This document shows positions 23,022 through 35,345 of a DNA stretch of 64,000 nt, in pieces. A program made the position numbers and the translations under genes. The notes under the pieces were generated by a model. That model was given only the letters and a program-made list of their open reading frames with translations. It made no database searches and was not told the origin of the DNA. Origin of the DNA: Hofstenia miamia. Taxonomy: Eukaryota; Xenacoelomorpha; Acoela; Hofsteniidae. How positions within the stretch are numbered: position 1 is the first letter of the stretch; each line of letters starts with the position of its first letter. The stretch lies in NCBI GenBank assembly GCA_900660155.1, contig CABFPE010000134.1, positions 1,123,881 through 1,187,880 on the forward strand, written 5' to 3'.

Positions 23022-26000
23022 TTTCATTGAATCATTTGAACTTCCGATTGCAGACTCTGTCAGTGAAAATGCAATTGCACTCGGCGACGTTGACAATGAT
23101 GGCTTGAATGAGTTGGTTGTCGGAGACCTACAAGGAATATTGTACATTATAAAGGTATGAATATATTTATATTATTTACAACACTCCGAATACTTTACTA
23201 TTTGATTTCTAGGTTTCAGACTATAGGAGCATAGGGGATTTTTAAATGGGGGGGGGGGGGGGGGGCCAGTCATTTTTATNNNNNNNNNNNNNNNNNNNNN
23301 NNNNNNNNNNNNNNNNNNNNNNNNNNNNNNNNNNNNNNNNNNNNNNNNNNNNNNNNNNNNNNNNNNNNNNNNNNNNNNNNNNNNNNNNNNNNNNNNNNNN
23401 NNNNNNNNNNNNNNNNNNNNNNNNNNNNNNNNNNNNNNNNNNNNNNNNNNNNNNNNNNNNNNNNNNNNNNNNNNNNNNNNNNNNNNNNNNNNNNNNNNNN
23501 NNNNNNNNNNNNNNNNNNNNNNNNNNNNNNNNNNNNNNNNNNNNNNNNNNNNNNNNNNNNNNNNNNNNNNNNNNNNNNNNNNNNNNNNNNNNNNNNNNNN
23601 NNNNNNNGGGGGGGGGGCTTGGCTGACACTCATTTTTACAGAAAAAACATTGTAAACAAAAAGTTTTTTAAACAAAAGTAACTTTACACAAATGCAATCG
23701 TCTGTTTTTAGCAGAAAATCGATTGATGACATCTTGAATTAAGGTGAAGTATTATTAATTTTGAGGAAAAGAGGACATTTTAATTAAGTGCTCACAACTG
23801 GCCCCAAAAGCCCCCCCCTAAACGCTCCACTGTTTCAGACCGTTGTTTTTTTAGGAAGGTGATTTATTTCAAAAATATAATGAGTTTGATCAAATTACCA
23901 GTGTGTCAATTGGTGATATTCAAAATCATGGATTCAATTCTATAATTGTTCTCAATGCTGATGGAGTTTGTCATATAGGCTCTTTAAAGGAAAGCAACTT
24001 CATTCGACATCAGCAATTCCTTTTTCCAAATATTTCAAACTCGCTCCTTGTTGATGCCAGTGGTGACGGAAACCTTTCCCTCGTCTTAGCTCATAGTGAT
24101 AAATTCATACGGTTTTTCCATTTTGAAGATAACGTCTTTAAACTAGTAAGATATATGTTTACTAATTGTTACTTTAAAATTTTCATTAGTGTACACTTGC
24201 GTAGAGTAACTTATTCATTCTTTAAACATGTGTACATCTGAAATAATGTTTTTTTAATTCTATTCTAGGATGGTTGAAATTTAATTTCCAATAAAAATGA
24301 TTTAGATTATATATGCCATTCTCTACTTCATTGGTAATTCCAGAATTATCAGTCGCAAAATATCATTCTCTACTTCATTGGTAATTCCAGAATTATCAGT
24401 CGCAAAATATTTTGTATGCCTGAAATGTTGAGTTTAGATATTTTCATGCAACTATGACAAAATGACATAATAGCAATTTGAGATAAAATTTTAAAAGACT
24501 TTTTTGTTTTCCAATAAGTATGTGTACATTTTAAAACCAAACGAATTTATTCGTAGAAATTTACTTAAAAATTTTAACCCAGGAAAAAAGGCTCTAGCGA
24601 TTTATTACCCAAAAACATAAATAGAACAAGTTTTGAAAATTTATCCACCCGGGCTCTAATAATGAGTATTTACAATAACTTTGAGCGAAATGCTGACATT
24701 TGATGAAAGCATTTATGGGTTTCTGGTAGACTCCAATGATTATGATGTTTTTTAAACATTCATTGCTTGGTGTTCCATTAAAGGTTGTTGTACCGTATTT
24801 GCAATAGATTTAAATTTGAGATTTTGATTTTCATACTGTTATTCAATTTACTGAAATGACGAATTTTGAAATATCTGTTGGGCTGTTTTTTAATTCTGAA
24901 ATGTGATGAAAACATTTAAGTTCAATAATGATTGGCACTGCGACAGTCACAATTAGTCAATGCTTTTAGAAGGAAAGTTGGCATTTAAACCATATCATTG
25001 GTAATCTGTCGGTTCTAGACCACTCGGGTAATCGGTCTTTGCTAGCTTCACAATCAGCCCATTGCTTTGCCATCATAGATTTTACTACAAACGCTCTCAC
25101 CTATCAAGAAATTCCATCACTGGTAAGTGAAACCTATTTCAATAGTTTCATGGAAATGATGGGCATTTCGTTCTTGGGTAGCTTAAAATGTTGCATTCTT
25201 TAAGCAATTATTTCAATTTAATAAAATATGAGCGAGGTTTTTCATGAGTTATATTCTGTACTTTTAAACAGTCCGTTGAATTCTGGTGATGCTCATCAAC
25301 ATTACGGATATTTTTCGTGGTCAATGAAGTGGAAGTCTTTGAGTGTTTTTGTAGTATAGTTCATTTTACTGATCGAATGCCACCTTTACTTTGTAATAAA
25401 CATTTTTTAATGAATTTGTGGGTTTCTATAAGTATGGTAACTTTGATTTTTTCCTGTACATCGTTTTAATTAACAATACAAAAGATATTGATTCTAGAAA
25501 ATTCTTTTTACTCTATTATTTATTTAAAGTATACATGATGATGGCAAATCACTGATTTTTTATAACCTATGTGTTTGATTTTTTAAATTGATGATTTTAG
25601 TTACTAAAATTTATTGTTTAATTTTCTACGCTAATATAAGTACGCAATTTTTTTGATAGATTGAAGGCAGGGACAACCACCATAGGAATTCGGCCCTCAA
25701 CATTTTCGGGTCACGACATTATTCTTAGTAAATTTTTTAGGTATCAGAAATTGAATTTCGGAGATTATTCGGTAAAATATTTCTTATCAACGAAAAAAGT
25801 GCGTGTTTTAACAAAAGGATAATTAATTTTTTAAATTGGATAATTTATTGAAGCTACTGAACGCATTTATTAACAAATATTTATCTACCCATGCTTCACC
25901 AAAATAATGGCACTCCTAGAGTTGAGAATGGAACTCAATTTTAGCCCCGCTATGGGAAATTTGTATTAAATACTGAAATTTAATTACAACAAGCTATCTC

Positions 26001-29000
26001 TATCTAGTTTATAGGCAGTTCGCTAGATTTTTTAAATTGTGCATTGTTAAATGTTTAAAGAAACCTAGAACTTGCAAAAGGGGTGCATAAGCTTCTACAA
26101 CATGCATAATAGAAGGAAACCTTCATTTCTCATACTATTCAATTTTTTGGCTACATACCCATATTAGGATTGAATATGTTAGGTCCATATTCGGCCCAGA
26201 CTCCATCGCTGACATTTAGTAATGTTTGACAAAATATGGATTAACACGTTCACGTGCAAAAAATGATGTAAAGTGAATTTGTGTTTTTGTTTCCTAAGAG
26301 ATTGTAATGCATCTAATGCTATTCGATGTGCATTTACAGGACGTTTTCAACTTTTTAGGTTACTTTTTAGAATAAAGAAAGCAATGGTTCATCAGCAATA
26401 ATCACAAACGTTGTTTTGAATGAGGAAACCTATATCGTCAGTTGCAGCAATCGCGGAGAACTAGTAGCAATGAATAATAGCTATGAAGTTATATGGGAAT
26501 ACAAGTTTCCTGAAGATTTCCCCTGCAATTTCTTTACGTTGTGCAATATACAAATGATATTTGGTTCAGGTAAGTTTAGCAAATCAGTTTTTTCGATGCT
26601 TTTTAAGGCACATTACGAAAGTGGATTTTATTTAAATTTTCAAGAATTGGTTTAACATACCGTCGACACGTGTATAATACTTCTGCGTTCTAAAGCGAAG
26701 TTAAATTCATGTAAATGGAATTAATCATTAAAAACCTTACTTCTGCTAAGAATATATCAAATAAATTTTGATAGTTTGTTTCATTAAATGTATAAAATTA
26801 CATACTAATTATTAACAACTTTAAAAATTAGTCAAAAATATATAAGTATACACTGTAGAGCGTGCTTGTTATTGATGAGTTATACTGTTAGTTGTAATAT
26901 TTAGGTTCTTTCCATGATGTATACAACACTGTATATAATTAACTCAGTGGGGAGAATACTTCTGACAACATAATCCGTATTTTTAGAATAAATTGTATTG
27001 CAGACATTTAAATTCTATTTTAATAAGCATTACATAGTGTTTATACGTCTAAATATTTGTCTAGTTAAAATTGCATCCTGAATTATTGCGCAATTTGATT
27101 CAAAATTTTTAACTACTTCGTCTACATCTACTGATATATTCCCATATTTAATGGATGCATATTCACTAACAGTTTTGATTAGTCTCGTTTACTCAGAATG
27201 CCGTTGTCATCTATCGAACTCTTAGAATAGTAGGTTTCAATGAGTTTAAGAGATATTTATTGTAAATTGCCGCCATTTTCTAATAGTGTTAATCGGGAAA
27301 CCATACTGGGCCTTCTACTCTTGTTATGCTGTGCTGGAATATTTCTTATTCATAGTATATATTTTGAATTTCAATAACAATTTAACATTTTTAGTAGTGT
27401 GCCCCCCCCACAGAAAGTTTATTACTCTTTTGGAAGTTCTGCGCAATTCTTTAATATTGCTTGGATTTTTATGTCGGCCAGTTTATAGTTTTTACATTAT
27501 TCTCTAAAATGTTTCCCTTAATTGCTGTCTGACCATGCTTTGTCTTCCATAAATACAGCTCGTTGGTTGATAACATTTTTAAGCTAGATCACAACTGTTT
27601 TTTAACCCTACCTCAGCTGAGGCTAGGTTTGAGAAAGCACCTTGCCCACTAGAAAAATTATGTTATGTTTCTAGTTTGAAAAAAAGAACTGGCCCTCATA
27701 TTTTTTTAATTATTAATTAATAATTAAAAGTGGTATTAGTTTTGTGAATATTTTTTTAAATATGCTCATTTTTTTCCATAAAGCCAATATTAAATTTGTC
27801 AAATAAATTTTTATTTAATTATAAATAGTACAAATATAATATGATTACAAATATATAAATAGATTAGTTTACAAAAAAAATCATCTAGAATCAACTGCAC
27901 AAAAATTTAATAATTTCAAAAGAAAAAGAATCAATAACAAAAAAAACACAAATAATAGTAATAAGAAAAAAAATAATAATAAAATATTAGGTTAAGAGAA
28001 CTTGGCATCTTCATGATTGATGGTTTACTGAAAGAGTTGGCTTAAGAACTGAAGTAACGTGACGTTATGAGGATGGCATTACCCCNATAATAGTAATAAG
28101 AAAAAATAATGATGAAATATTAGATTAAGAGAAATTGGCATCTTCATGATTGATGGTTTGCTGAAAGAGTTGGCTTAAGAATTGAAATAACGTGACGTTA
28201 TGAGAATGGCATTACCCTTCTGAAGAATAATTGACAGTTGCTCAAAAAATTGTCTGATTACAAACTTTGATCAATGTTAGCAGACCGAGATGCTGCCATG
28301 GAACCAATTCTTTGAAGATGTTTGATGGCAAGAGGAAACCAACCACCAAGAGATTCAGCAGACAAAGGAATAAACTGAATTCTTGAAGCAAGACAAGATG
28401 GGCGTGCTTGGCTATTTTACGATCATCTGCAACTTCAAAAGTGTGACCAGCAGCAATTCCAGCATGAGACAAGGTTGATGATTGCAAGGAACTGGTGATG
28501 GTAACATCAAAATTTGCAGGACGACCATCAGACCAACCAGGGAGGAAAATATCTCCAGGACGAGAGTGAGACAAAGTGAGATTACTCTTCTCAAGAATAG
28601 GGGCTAGAGCAGCTTTAGAAGCAAGATTAAATATGACATCACGGACACGATCATGGCGATAAATTTTATCACCATCACCAGAGCAACACATGGCATGATC
28701 ACCGTAAATGTCCAGAGTCTTGTTGCATTTTTGGCATGGCTGCTCATTGCTGAGGAGTGGGATACCTAAACGATACAGAGAACTGCTCGGAGCTCTAAAG
28801 ATATAAGACCAAGAGCCTTCAGAGGTATCGTAGAAAGCCAATCACCACTTTGAGGAGTAGAACATGATTGAAGCCTCACTCTATCACGATCGCTAGAAGA
28901 ATTGCTGAGAATGTTGTTAAAAATATTGGTATTCAACTCGGCAGTAAGAATCTTTTGAGCTTTAGGAGCCATGTTAACAGGTGGAGATATAGAATTTGTT

Positions 29001-32000
29001 CCACAAGCTGAAGAGAAGATATCATGAAATTCAGAGGATCGGTAGGATAGTAAATCGATATGAGAAATAATCTGTTGAGCAAGGGAATTGGAGTCAACTA
29101 TTGAACCAGTGAAAGCAACTAGTGCTATAACAGAAGCTATAGGAACTCCCAAGCCACCTTGTTTAACTGACAAAGCTGCTTGCATGCTTTGTCCACTGGA
29201 AATGGCGGAATCTGTAATATGTTCCAGAGCAGAATGGACATCTTTGTCAAAATCTGAAATTGCAGATGCAATGTGGTTAGGATTGCAAGTTCTCAAACTG
29301 AAGGAAATTTTCGGAAGAGCTGCACAACTCCGAATTAAATGCATTTCTAATTGTGGATCCTCAAGCTTGGGAATTTCTTCCATGATTGCATTTGATTTTT
29401 CGACTTTTTTAGAGAAAACACCATTGATAAAATTAGAATTAGTGCTTATTGGCAGAAGACTGAAGTCAATTGAAGCGTTCAGGGACCAAATTTTACCTTT
29501 GCCTGTGTTGATTTCTAATCCAATTCTAGCCATAGATTCATTAAGGCAACTAAAAACATTAACTAAACGTTGAACAGGCGCCAAAAGGATGCCATCATCA
29601 AGATATACCACAAGTTGCAAGTTAAGAAAGGGAATCTCTCTTGCAAAGCTGGAATTATGGGATGAATTGTGATGGCAAATAACAGTGGAGCTAAAGGATC
29701 TCCTTGTTAAACACCACATGTGAAAGAAATTATATGACTACTAAATTTCAACCATGCTGGCTGGATGTAACAAAAACGCACCCATGGTGGAAGTTCCGGA
29801 AAATTTATTTTGACCTGATCCAGAATAGCTGAGCGATCTAAGCTATTGAAAGCGTTCTTGATATCAACCTGAAGGAAAGCAACTTCCGTATTGGAAGGGA
29901 GACTTGAAATGAGACCATTAAGAGCGTGAGAAACACACATCCACCCGGCAACCCCGCTTGAAGAGGTGTCAGAAAAGATACTGCCTTGGAACTGGACAGC
30001 TGACATTGACATTTTGCAACGAATCTGCGAAGAACTTCACCAACTGCAATAGGTCTAAAACCACCTGTTTTCTTTTTAAGAGCAAACAGGCTAGCACCAC
30101 ACAAGTAAGGCGCACTTCCTGAGAAGCCTCACCTCGAATCAGTAGGTTTATGATATCTAGGAACGATTGAAGGGCATTATCTCCGAATTCAGGTGAAGGA
30201 CATTGAAAAGCATTCAAGAGATGAGATGCATATAGTTTGGAAACGCCAGCAGCAGAATCTTTAGGAAAACTCCGAAGGCACTTCAGAAGAACAATCTTTG
30301 ACACTACAAGTGGTTTGACATCGATTGTATAAGCATGAGAAATTGGAGCGCCAGGTGGGTGTTTTTCTTCCAGAATAGTACGAATGCTTTCATCAAAAGA
30401 TATACCTGATGAACTCAAAACAGTTATTGCTTTTTTGAAGCTACCTTCATGCGCAAGCTGTCGAGCACGTTTGATAACCAGCCATTCAGAGTTAGTGGAG
30501 GGACGAAAAGAAGGAACTGGTGTAATGGCTTCATACCATAGCCTAGAAACGTCACCATTTAGCCATCTCTGAAGATTTTCAATAACCTTTGATTCTTCAT
30601 ATCGAACATGTTTGGAGCCACCTCGAAGAGGAGACCGTAGAATGCAGTTAGCTATGATAAAAATTTCGATCCATCTCAAATGATAAGCGTACTGCTTTCG
30701 CCCAAAGATTGCGACAAGAAATCGGAACATGCTTCCTGGTTGGTATTGAATATGATCGGATATCCTCAAGAGTAGGTCGAGACATTAACTTTGATTGACA
30801 TAATGGAGATATTCCTGAACCAGAACACTTTAGACCTTCTTTTTTGTGTGAGCGGATCATACCACAAGTAGTGATGGATACAACTTGCATGCACACGCTA
30901 CATATAAGGTTGAAACTTTGATTGCTTGACGAGCAAGTTGGTTTGGATTTGACTTTTGTTGATTGTGTAGTGATTATTTTCGGGGATAAATGTAGGTCGC
31001 TTAGTTGTTGAGACAAACCAGTAGATGTTGCTGTTGTTTCTGATGTTGGAATTGATTTCTTCCTTTTCGATTTTCTTTATTTCATTGTATTGATCTTGAT
31101 AAACATTTTTATTGATAGACGTTCAAAATTTCCAACCGTTCAATTATATCAATAAGTTGTTCAATAGATGTTTGTATATAAATCACACATTAATTGTGTG
31201 TACAATCAATATTTTTGTACTTAGCTATACGTTAGCTATGACCCCGCCACATTTCAGCATCNCTTGATAAACATTTTTATTGATAGACGTTCAAAATTTC
31301 CAACCGTTCAATTATATCAATAAGTTGTTCAATAGAATTTTTTATTCTATCAGTAGTCAGGACATGTGTAAGCTATAGTCTTGCCAAGTTTTGCTGCTTG
31401 GTAATGAATAGAATTGATTTTATGAGGGGGTGCTGTTGGAGCATCCCCTCAGTTTTAAAATTGAAAACAAAATCAGTTTGGACTTAGTCAGATAATTTTT
31501 TTTGGAGCAGCAGCGGAAAGATACAATCACGCCGCCTTCTAGAAACTTAAAAGAGTATCTCGAGGAATATACCAAACAAAATTTTTTTGTTAATAAGAAC
31601 AAATTCAAATTAGAAGTCTCCCAGTGCTGTTTAATAATATTTGTGTATGTTTTTTGTCTCTTCATAGGAATATATTCCCCAGCATGATACGGTGCAGCAT
31701 TTATTCAAAGATAGATTAATTTTTGGTTAGAATGTCCTGATTACTACGTAGAATTAAACACTTTAGAAAATGTATGAAGAAATTTGTAAGAATTTAGAAA
31801 TGATCTTTATTTTTCTGCTTTTCAATGTTGTGCAGAGCATAGTAATAATTTTTTCGAAATTCGAATTTTTCTCAATAATTTGTGTTTATTTAAATTTGTT
31901 CATAAATATTCACAAGATTTTCGTTATTGCTTACATCTTATAGATTATAAAAATTGCATTCATTCCTTGCAACAACTATAGTTTTTGCTAGTTCAATTTG

Positions 32001-32610
32001 TCAATATCAAGCTTGTCAAAATTACAACGATCCTGTTGGTAAGATAGAGCTATAATCCTTTGATTCAGCAGTTCAAAGGGCAAAACAATTACTATGAGCT
32101 CAAAACTTAATCTTCTTAATGGGATTTGTTTGTAAAACATTCTGTATTTAACTTATTAGTGTTACTTTGAAATGTAACAATTGATAAATGATGAGACAAA
32201 TCGACGGGAGGGGTTTTCAAATTATATTATTCCGGGATTTTATTTTTCTTATTAATGTATTCATTTATTCCATCTTTTTAAATAACGTCTGTTTAGATTC
32301 TGATCAACTTGTTTTTTGTAGTTGGGATGGGGAAACATGTTTTGTTGACGCCAATTATCACGCTGTGACCTTTCAGTTTAACACACCTGTTTCTGCTTTT
32401 GTGTCAGGATATTTTGGTTTGAAGAAGAAGAACGTCCCTTGCCTTATCTACTGCACCCTTGATTCGATTGTAATTTATTACGATATTTGTATTTCGCGTT
32501 TTGCCAATGTAACGCTTATCGATTTAATTAAAAAAGATGCAGAATTGCATTCAAAAATAAAAAATCAGGAGAAAGAAACAATTCGTAAAATTATGTATCC
32601 GATTAAATAA
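23022..32610 (+). CDS. ITFG2: ITFG2-like KICSTOR subunit (FG-GAP repeat protein), start missing
   Basis: Known role: ITFG2 is a beta-propeller subunit of KICSTOR, which tethers GATOR1 to the lysosome so that mTORC1 responds to nutrients. Visible coding exons: about 23022-23154, 23855-24145, 24970-25122, 26371-26569 and 32297-32610, all joining in frame (about 363 residues; human about 447). Exon 1 gives SFIESFELPIADSVSENAIA and LGDVDNDGLNELVVGDLQG, aligning without gaps to the human start; the second is a calcium-loop FG-GAP motif. Exon 2 has SNSLLVDASGDGNLSLVLAH. The last exon has LVFCSWDGETCFVD and PCLIYCTLDSIVIYYDI. No in-frame ATG precedes exon 1, so the initiator should be in a tiny upstream exon. 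Introns 1 and 4 contain an assembly gap and a retrotransposon respectively. Confidence 0.88.
23247..23617. other. Assembly gap of 328 Ns flanked by poly-G
   Basis: Ns occupy 23280-23607 inside ITFG2 intron 1. A long run of G lies just left of the gap and a shorter one just right, each followed by a similar sequence (GGCCAGTCATTTTTA-like and GGCTGACACTCATTTTTA). The flanks may therefore be two readings of the same poly-G tract. The apparent reading frames across the Ns are artefacts. Confidence 0.9.
24317..24410. repeat. Perfect tandem duplication, 47 bp x 2
   Basis: The unit beginning CATTCTCTACTTCATTGG at 24317 is repeated exactly from 24364 to 24410, in ITFG2 intron 2. Perfect identity implies a recent duplication or an assembly artefact. 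The rest of intron 2 has no recognisable feature. Confidence 0.9.
26570..28219. other. ITFG2 intron 4, left part
   Basis: AT-rich intron sequence with no gene. The last 270 bases are two near-identical blocks (27952-28085 and 28087-28218), separated by a single N, and probably are the 3' end of the adjacent retrotransposon present twice. Confidence 0.6.
27952..28218. repeat. About 130-bp duplication around a single N
   Basis: The two blocks on either side of the N at 28086 share AATAGTAATAAGAAAAAA, CATCTTCATGATTGATGG and ACGTGACGTTATGAG and differ at several positions. This could be two alleles joined by the assembler or a tandemly repeated 3' tail of the retrotransposon that follows on the minus strand. 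Confidence 0.8.
28220..31075 (-). mobile_element. Non-LTR retrotransposon with N-terminal zinc finger, RT and nuclease-like C-terminus
   Basis: Minus-strand pieces in order: QQLSDLHLSP and a zinc-finger-like CSVCMQVVSITTCGMIRSHK with a following KCSGSG (about 30830-31000); a linker with LRSPLRGGSKHVRYEESKV; RT motifs GFRPIAVGEVLRRFVAKC (about 30060), LQVDIKNAFNSLDR (about 29840), QGDPLAPLLFAI (about 29690) and the catalytic YLDDG (about 29610), with GLEINTGKGK; and a C-terminal CQKCNKTLDIYGDHAMCC followed by SRPGDIFLPGW and NFDVTIT (about 28480-28740). The last part has the layout of a zinc-ribbon plus PD-(D/E)XK-like nuclease, as in site-specific non-LTR elements (R2/CRE/NeSL group), although I cannot prove the fold. 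Changes of frame near 28800, 29715, 29970 and 30700 and a stop in place of the Gln of QGDP show it is broken. It lies antisense in ITFG2 intron 4. Confidence 0.78.
31095..31336. repeat. 74-bp exact duplication on either side of a single N
   Basis: 31095-31168 is repeated exactly at 31263-31336, directly after the N at 31262. This is the pattern of two contig ends carrying the same sequence. The rest of 31080-32290 is AT-rich intron with nothing recognisable. Confidence 0.9.
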
Positions 32611-32611
32611 A
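32606..32611 (+). terminator. Poly(A) signal AATAAA overlapping the ITFG2 stop codon
   Basis: The TAA stop at 32608-32610 is part of AATAAA. A T-rich stretch (TTTTGTTTTATTGTTTG) follows within 30 bases, as expected for a downstream element. LINE sequence begins about 30 bases further on. Confidence 0.65.
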
Positions 32612-32640
32612 GACTATATTTTGTTTTATTGTTTGTAAAG

Positions 32641-33421
32641 TTTAGCAAGAAAATTGTACTTCTCACTAAATATTTTGCTTCGTTAAGGCTAAGAGTTAAT
32701 CCTTTAAAATATAAATTCTGCATTATTAAATCCTATTCCGTATCTAAAAATGGAGTCCGACATGGAACAATTTTGGGTCCCTTACTATTTAATATTTATA
32801 TAAACGATTTGTCCGATTTAACAACGTGTGACGTTATACAATATGCCGATGATACAATATTATTTAATTCTAATAAATCTCCCGAAAAAGCCATTCAAAC
32901 TCTCGAAAAAATTGTACTTCTCTCACGAAATATTTTGATTCGTTAAGGCTAAGAGTGAATCCTTTAAAATCTCAATTCTGTTAAATCAAATTCTGCATCT
33001 ACTGATACCTCACAATATAAACTTAATTTTAACGGCATTCATATAAAGCAAGTTGAGTCCTTTGAATACCTTGGAATTATTTTCGATTCACATTTAAATA
33101 TTGAAATGCAACTAAATCATATTATTAGAAAAATGGCCATATCGATTAAGCAATGAACTTAATCTCTCACAAACTTTCAACTAAAGCAAAAATTCAATTA
33201 TTTCATACTCTAGTATTAAGTCATTTCATCAATTGGAATGTACTTTACACAGGTATAAACAAAAAATTTCAGTTACAGCTCAATTGGGCTATCAAAGTAG
33301 TAGTTAATAATCATAGCTTTAATTTCCTAAAGAGATTCTTCAAAATAATTAATAATACTTTTCCATATAACAAAAATGACTGTTTTCGAAAAAATAATAA
33401 ACAAAAGAACGCATTTAATTG
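32641..33421 (+). mobile_element. LINE fragment A1 (rearranged reverse transcriptase)
   Basis: The plus strand gives KNGVRHGTILGPLLFNIYIN and the catalytic YADDTILF (about 32750-32870), typical of Jockey/CR1/L2-type LINEs. The block from just downstream of the YADD motif (KIVLL..LRLRVNPLKYKFCI) is present twice, once before the RT core at 32641-32735 and once after it at about 32905-33000. The normal order is therefore disturbed, as in a tandem insertion or internal duplication. Later frames (33153-33422) match the thumb/C-terminal region, with AKIQLFHTLVLSHF. The piece has several stops and frame shifts. Confidence 0.75.
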
Positions 33422-33424
33422 ATC

Positions 33425-34285
33425 CAATTAGGTATAAGAAGTATGGGTTTGTCCCTTGATAGTATTAGTTTAATTGCGAGTTTTTTAAGTAATAGGAAAC
33501 AGCGAGTCAAATTCAATTCAGTACTTTCAGACTGGCTATATATTGAAAAAGGGTTTCCGCAAGGAACCATTCTTGGACCGCTTTTATACTAATTGTAATC
33601 TTATACAATACGCACATGATACGTGTATATTCTCCGCCAACAAGTCATTTGATGTTGCAATAATAATAAAAAAAGTGGAATCCAACTGCCAGTCACTAAG
33701 TCATTATTTTCCAATGCACAAATTACGCATTAGTGTCTTGAAAACTCAGTTTTGCATAATGATCCCCTCCTTCAACAATAACTTGCATACAAATAAAAAA
33801 TTTGACTATCGAAAATGCAACTATTCCTGCAATTGATATTTTCAAACATTTAGGAATAATAATTGATTCAAAACTTTCATTTTCCGAGCACATTAAATCA
33901 CACAGAAAAAAATTGCTGCTGGCATAAAAATTATTTCTCAGGTTGCTGTCCTATTAGACGATTTAAAAAATACGTTGTCACTAGGTTCAGACGTAAGTCG
34001 AAGAAAATTCATTTATAAATGTGGGCGTAAGGCAATGCAGTAATCTATCTATCAAAATTAAGCAAATTAAGAAACTGAAGTAATTCATCTCAGGAAGATC
34101 TTGGACAGGGTACAAATTCTGTAATAGCAATTACACAATTACTAGAATTTAGACTTATTCTTAGCCTGTTTATCAATTAATAGGTTTGCAAAAAGTATGA
34201 TTTTAGTTTTTTTAATGACACTTTTTTGAGAAGCCATCAGTTTGTTTGTTTTACCTTCTCTTAATAAAGATTGTCTTATCTTAGT
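33425..34285 (+). mobile_element. LINE fragment A2, head-to-tail behind A1
   Basis: Begins within the RT domain (SLIASFLSNRKQRVKFNS, GFPQGTILGPLL) with YAHDT in place of YADDT, continues through VESNCQSLSHYFPMHKLRIS, then has an internal deletion before the C-terminal WTGYKFCNSNYTIT. It ends with AATAAAGATTGTCTTATCTT at about 34262-34281. It is closer in sequence to the inverted copy at 39.98-41.03 kb than to A1. It is inactive. Confidence 0.75.
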
Positions 34286-35345
34286 GAATAATGAAAACTT
34301 TTTTGAACTCAGCTATCAGTATATAAAATGAATTACTAAAATATTTAAACAAATGAATACTTTACAAAACTTTAAGATCGATATTAAAAAATACTTTTTC
34401 ACCTTTAATATAAAAAGACAAATAGTGAGGTTATAAATTTTACAATCCTGATTACTCTATTATTAGAAACTAACATCGCCATAACCCAAGTCAATTATCA
34501 TTATTATTTGTAAATATTTCTTTTTTTATTTTGTTTGTATTTCTTATCTTGACGGTTTCCAAATTGTTATCAGCATTTTTATTGTTCAAACAATTTCTGA
34601 ATATCTATATTTCTTCTTCATTTTGTTGCTATGCACACAGACAGATGGATTTTCTTTAAATGGAGAATTTTTCGGGTGGATAAGAATGTTTTATGCTAAA
34701 ATGACTGCAGTTCGGAATTTTACCCTTTGCTGTACAATCTGTGTCAGAATCTTATTGAAATGTAAAAAATAATTATTAAAGAATATATAATTTTAAAATA
34801 ACAGTGAAATTTACTAATTTGAATTTTAAGTTTTTCTTGTCTGCTTTTTCCATGGTAGGTACGTTTTTATTTAAGTGTGTTTTTTGTTCGACCTAAAACT
34901 GTGTTCTCATTAAAAACATCATCAGTAAAATTTTTTATTAATCAACGTTTAGTAACATAAACATCAAATAATGAACACATAAGTACAAATGAGTTTCAAA
35001 AAAAGCGCATGTTAAAACCAATATCAAGAAGCTTTGTTTTTTACAGGAATATATGAGGCAACTTCCAATTCATCAGTTAATTCTACAATGCCAACATTAA
35101 AACGATCTTAAACTTGATTTAAAATCACAGCATCTTCAGGCTAGAAACGAATGTGATTGGCAATCATTTACTTCAATAACTACCGACACATGCAACCCCT
35201 TTTTAGCCAAATATGTCTTCTATAATTCTTTTCTCATCAGAAAACCACTGAATGTTATCCGCGATCAAATGTCGATAAACACAACCTGAACAAGTCGCAA
35301 TGACAATACCTTCGACATAAACCTGTCTAGAAATTACAACAAAGT
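34286..35345. other. Spacer between LINE fragment and the 1-kb gap
   Basis: AT-rich, with no supported reading frame or recognisable element. Confidence 0.5.

Noticed and set aside
23172-23732. Long open frames across the 328-N gap
   Set aside because: They exist only because Ns carry no stops; the flanking residues are poly-G/poly-C translations.
29088-29573. 161-codon plus-strand frame
   Set aside because: It is the antisense shadow of the retrotransposon RT region, where the minus strand carries recognisable motifs.
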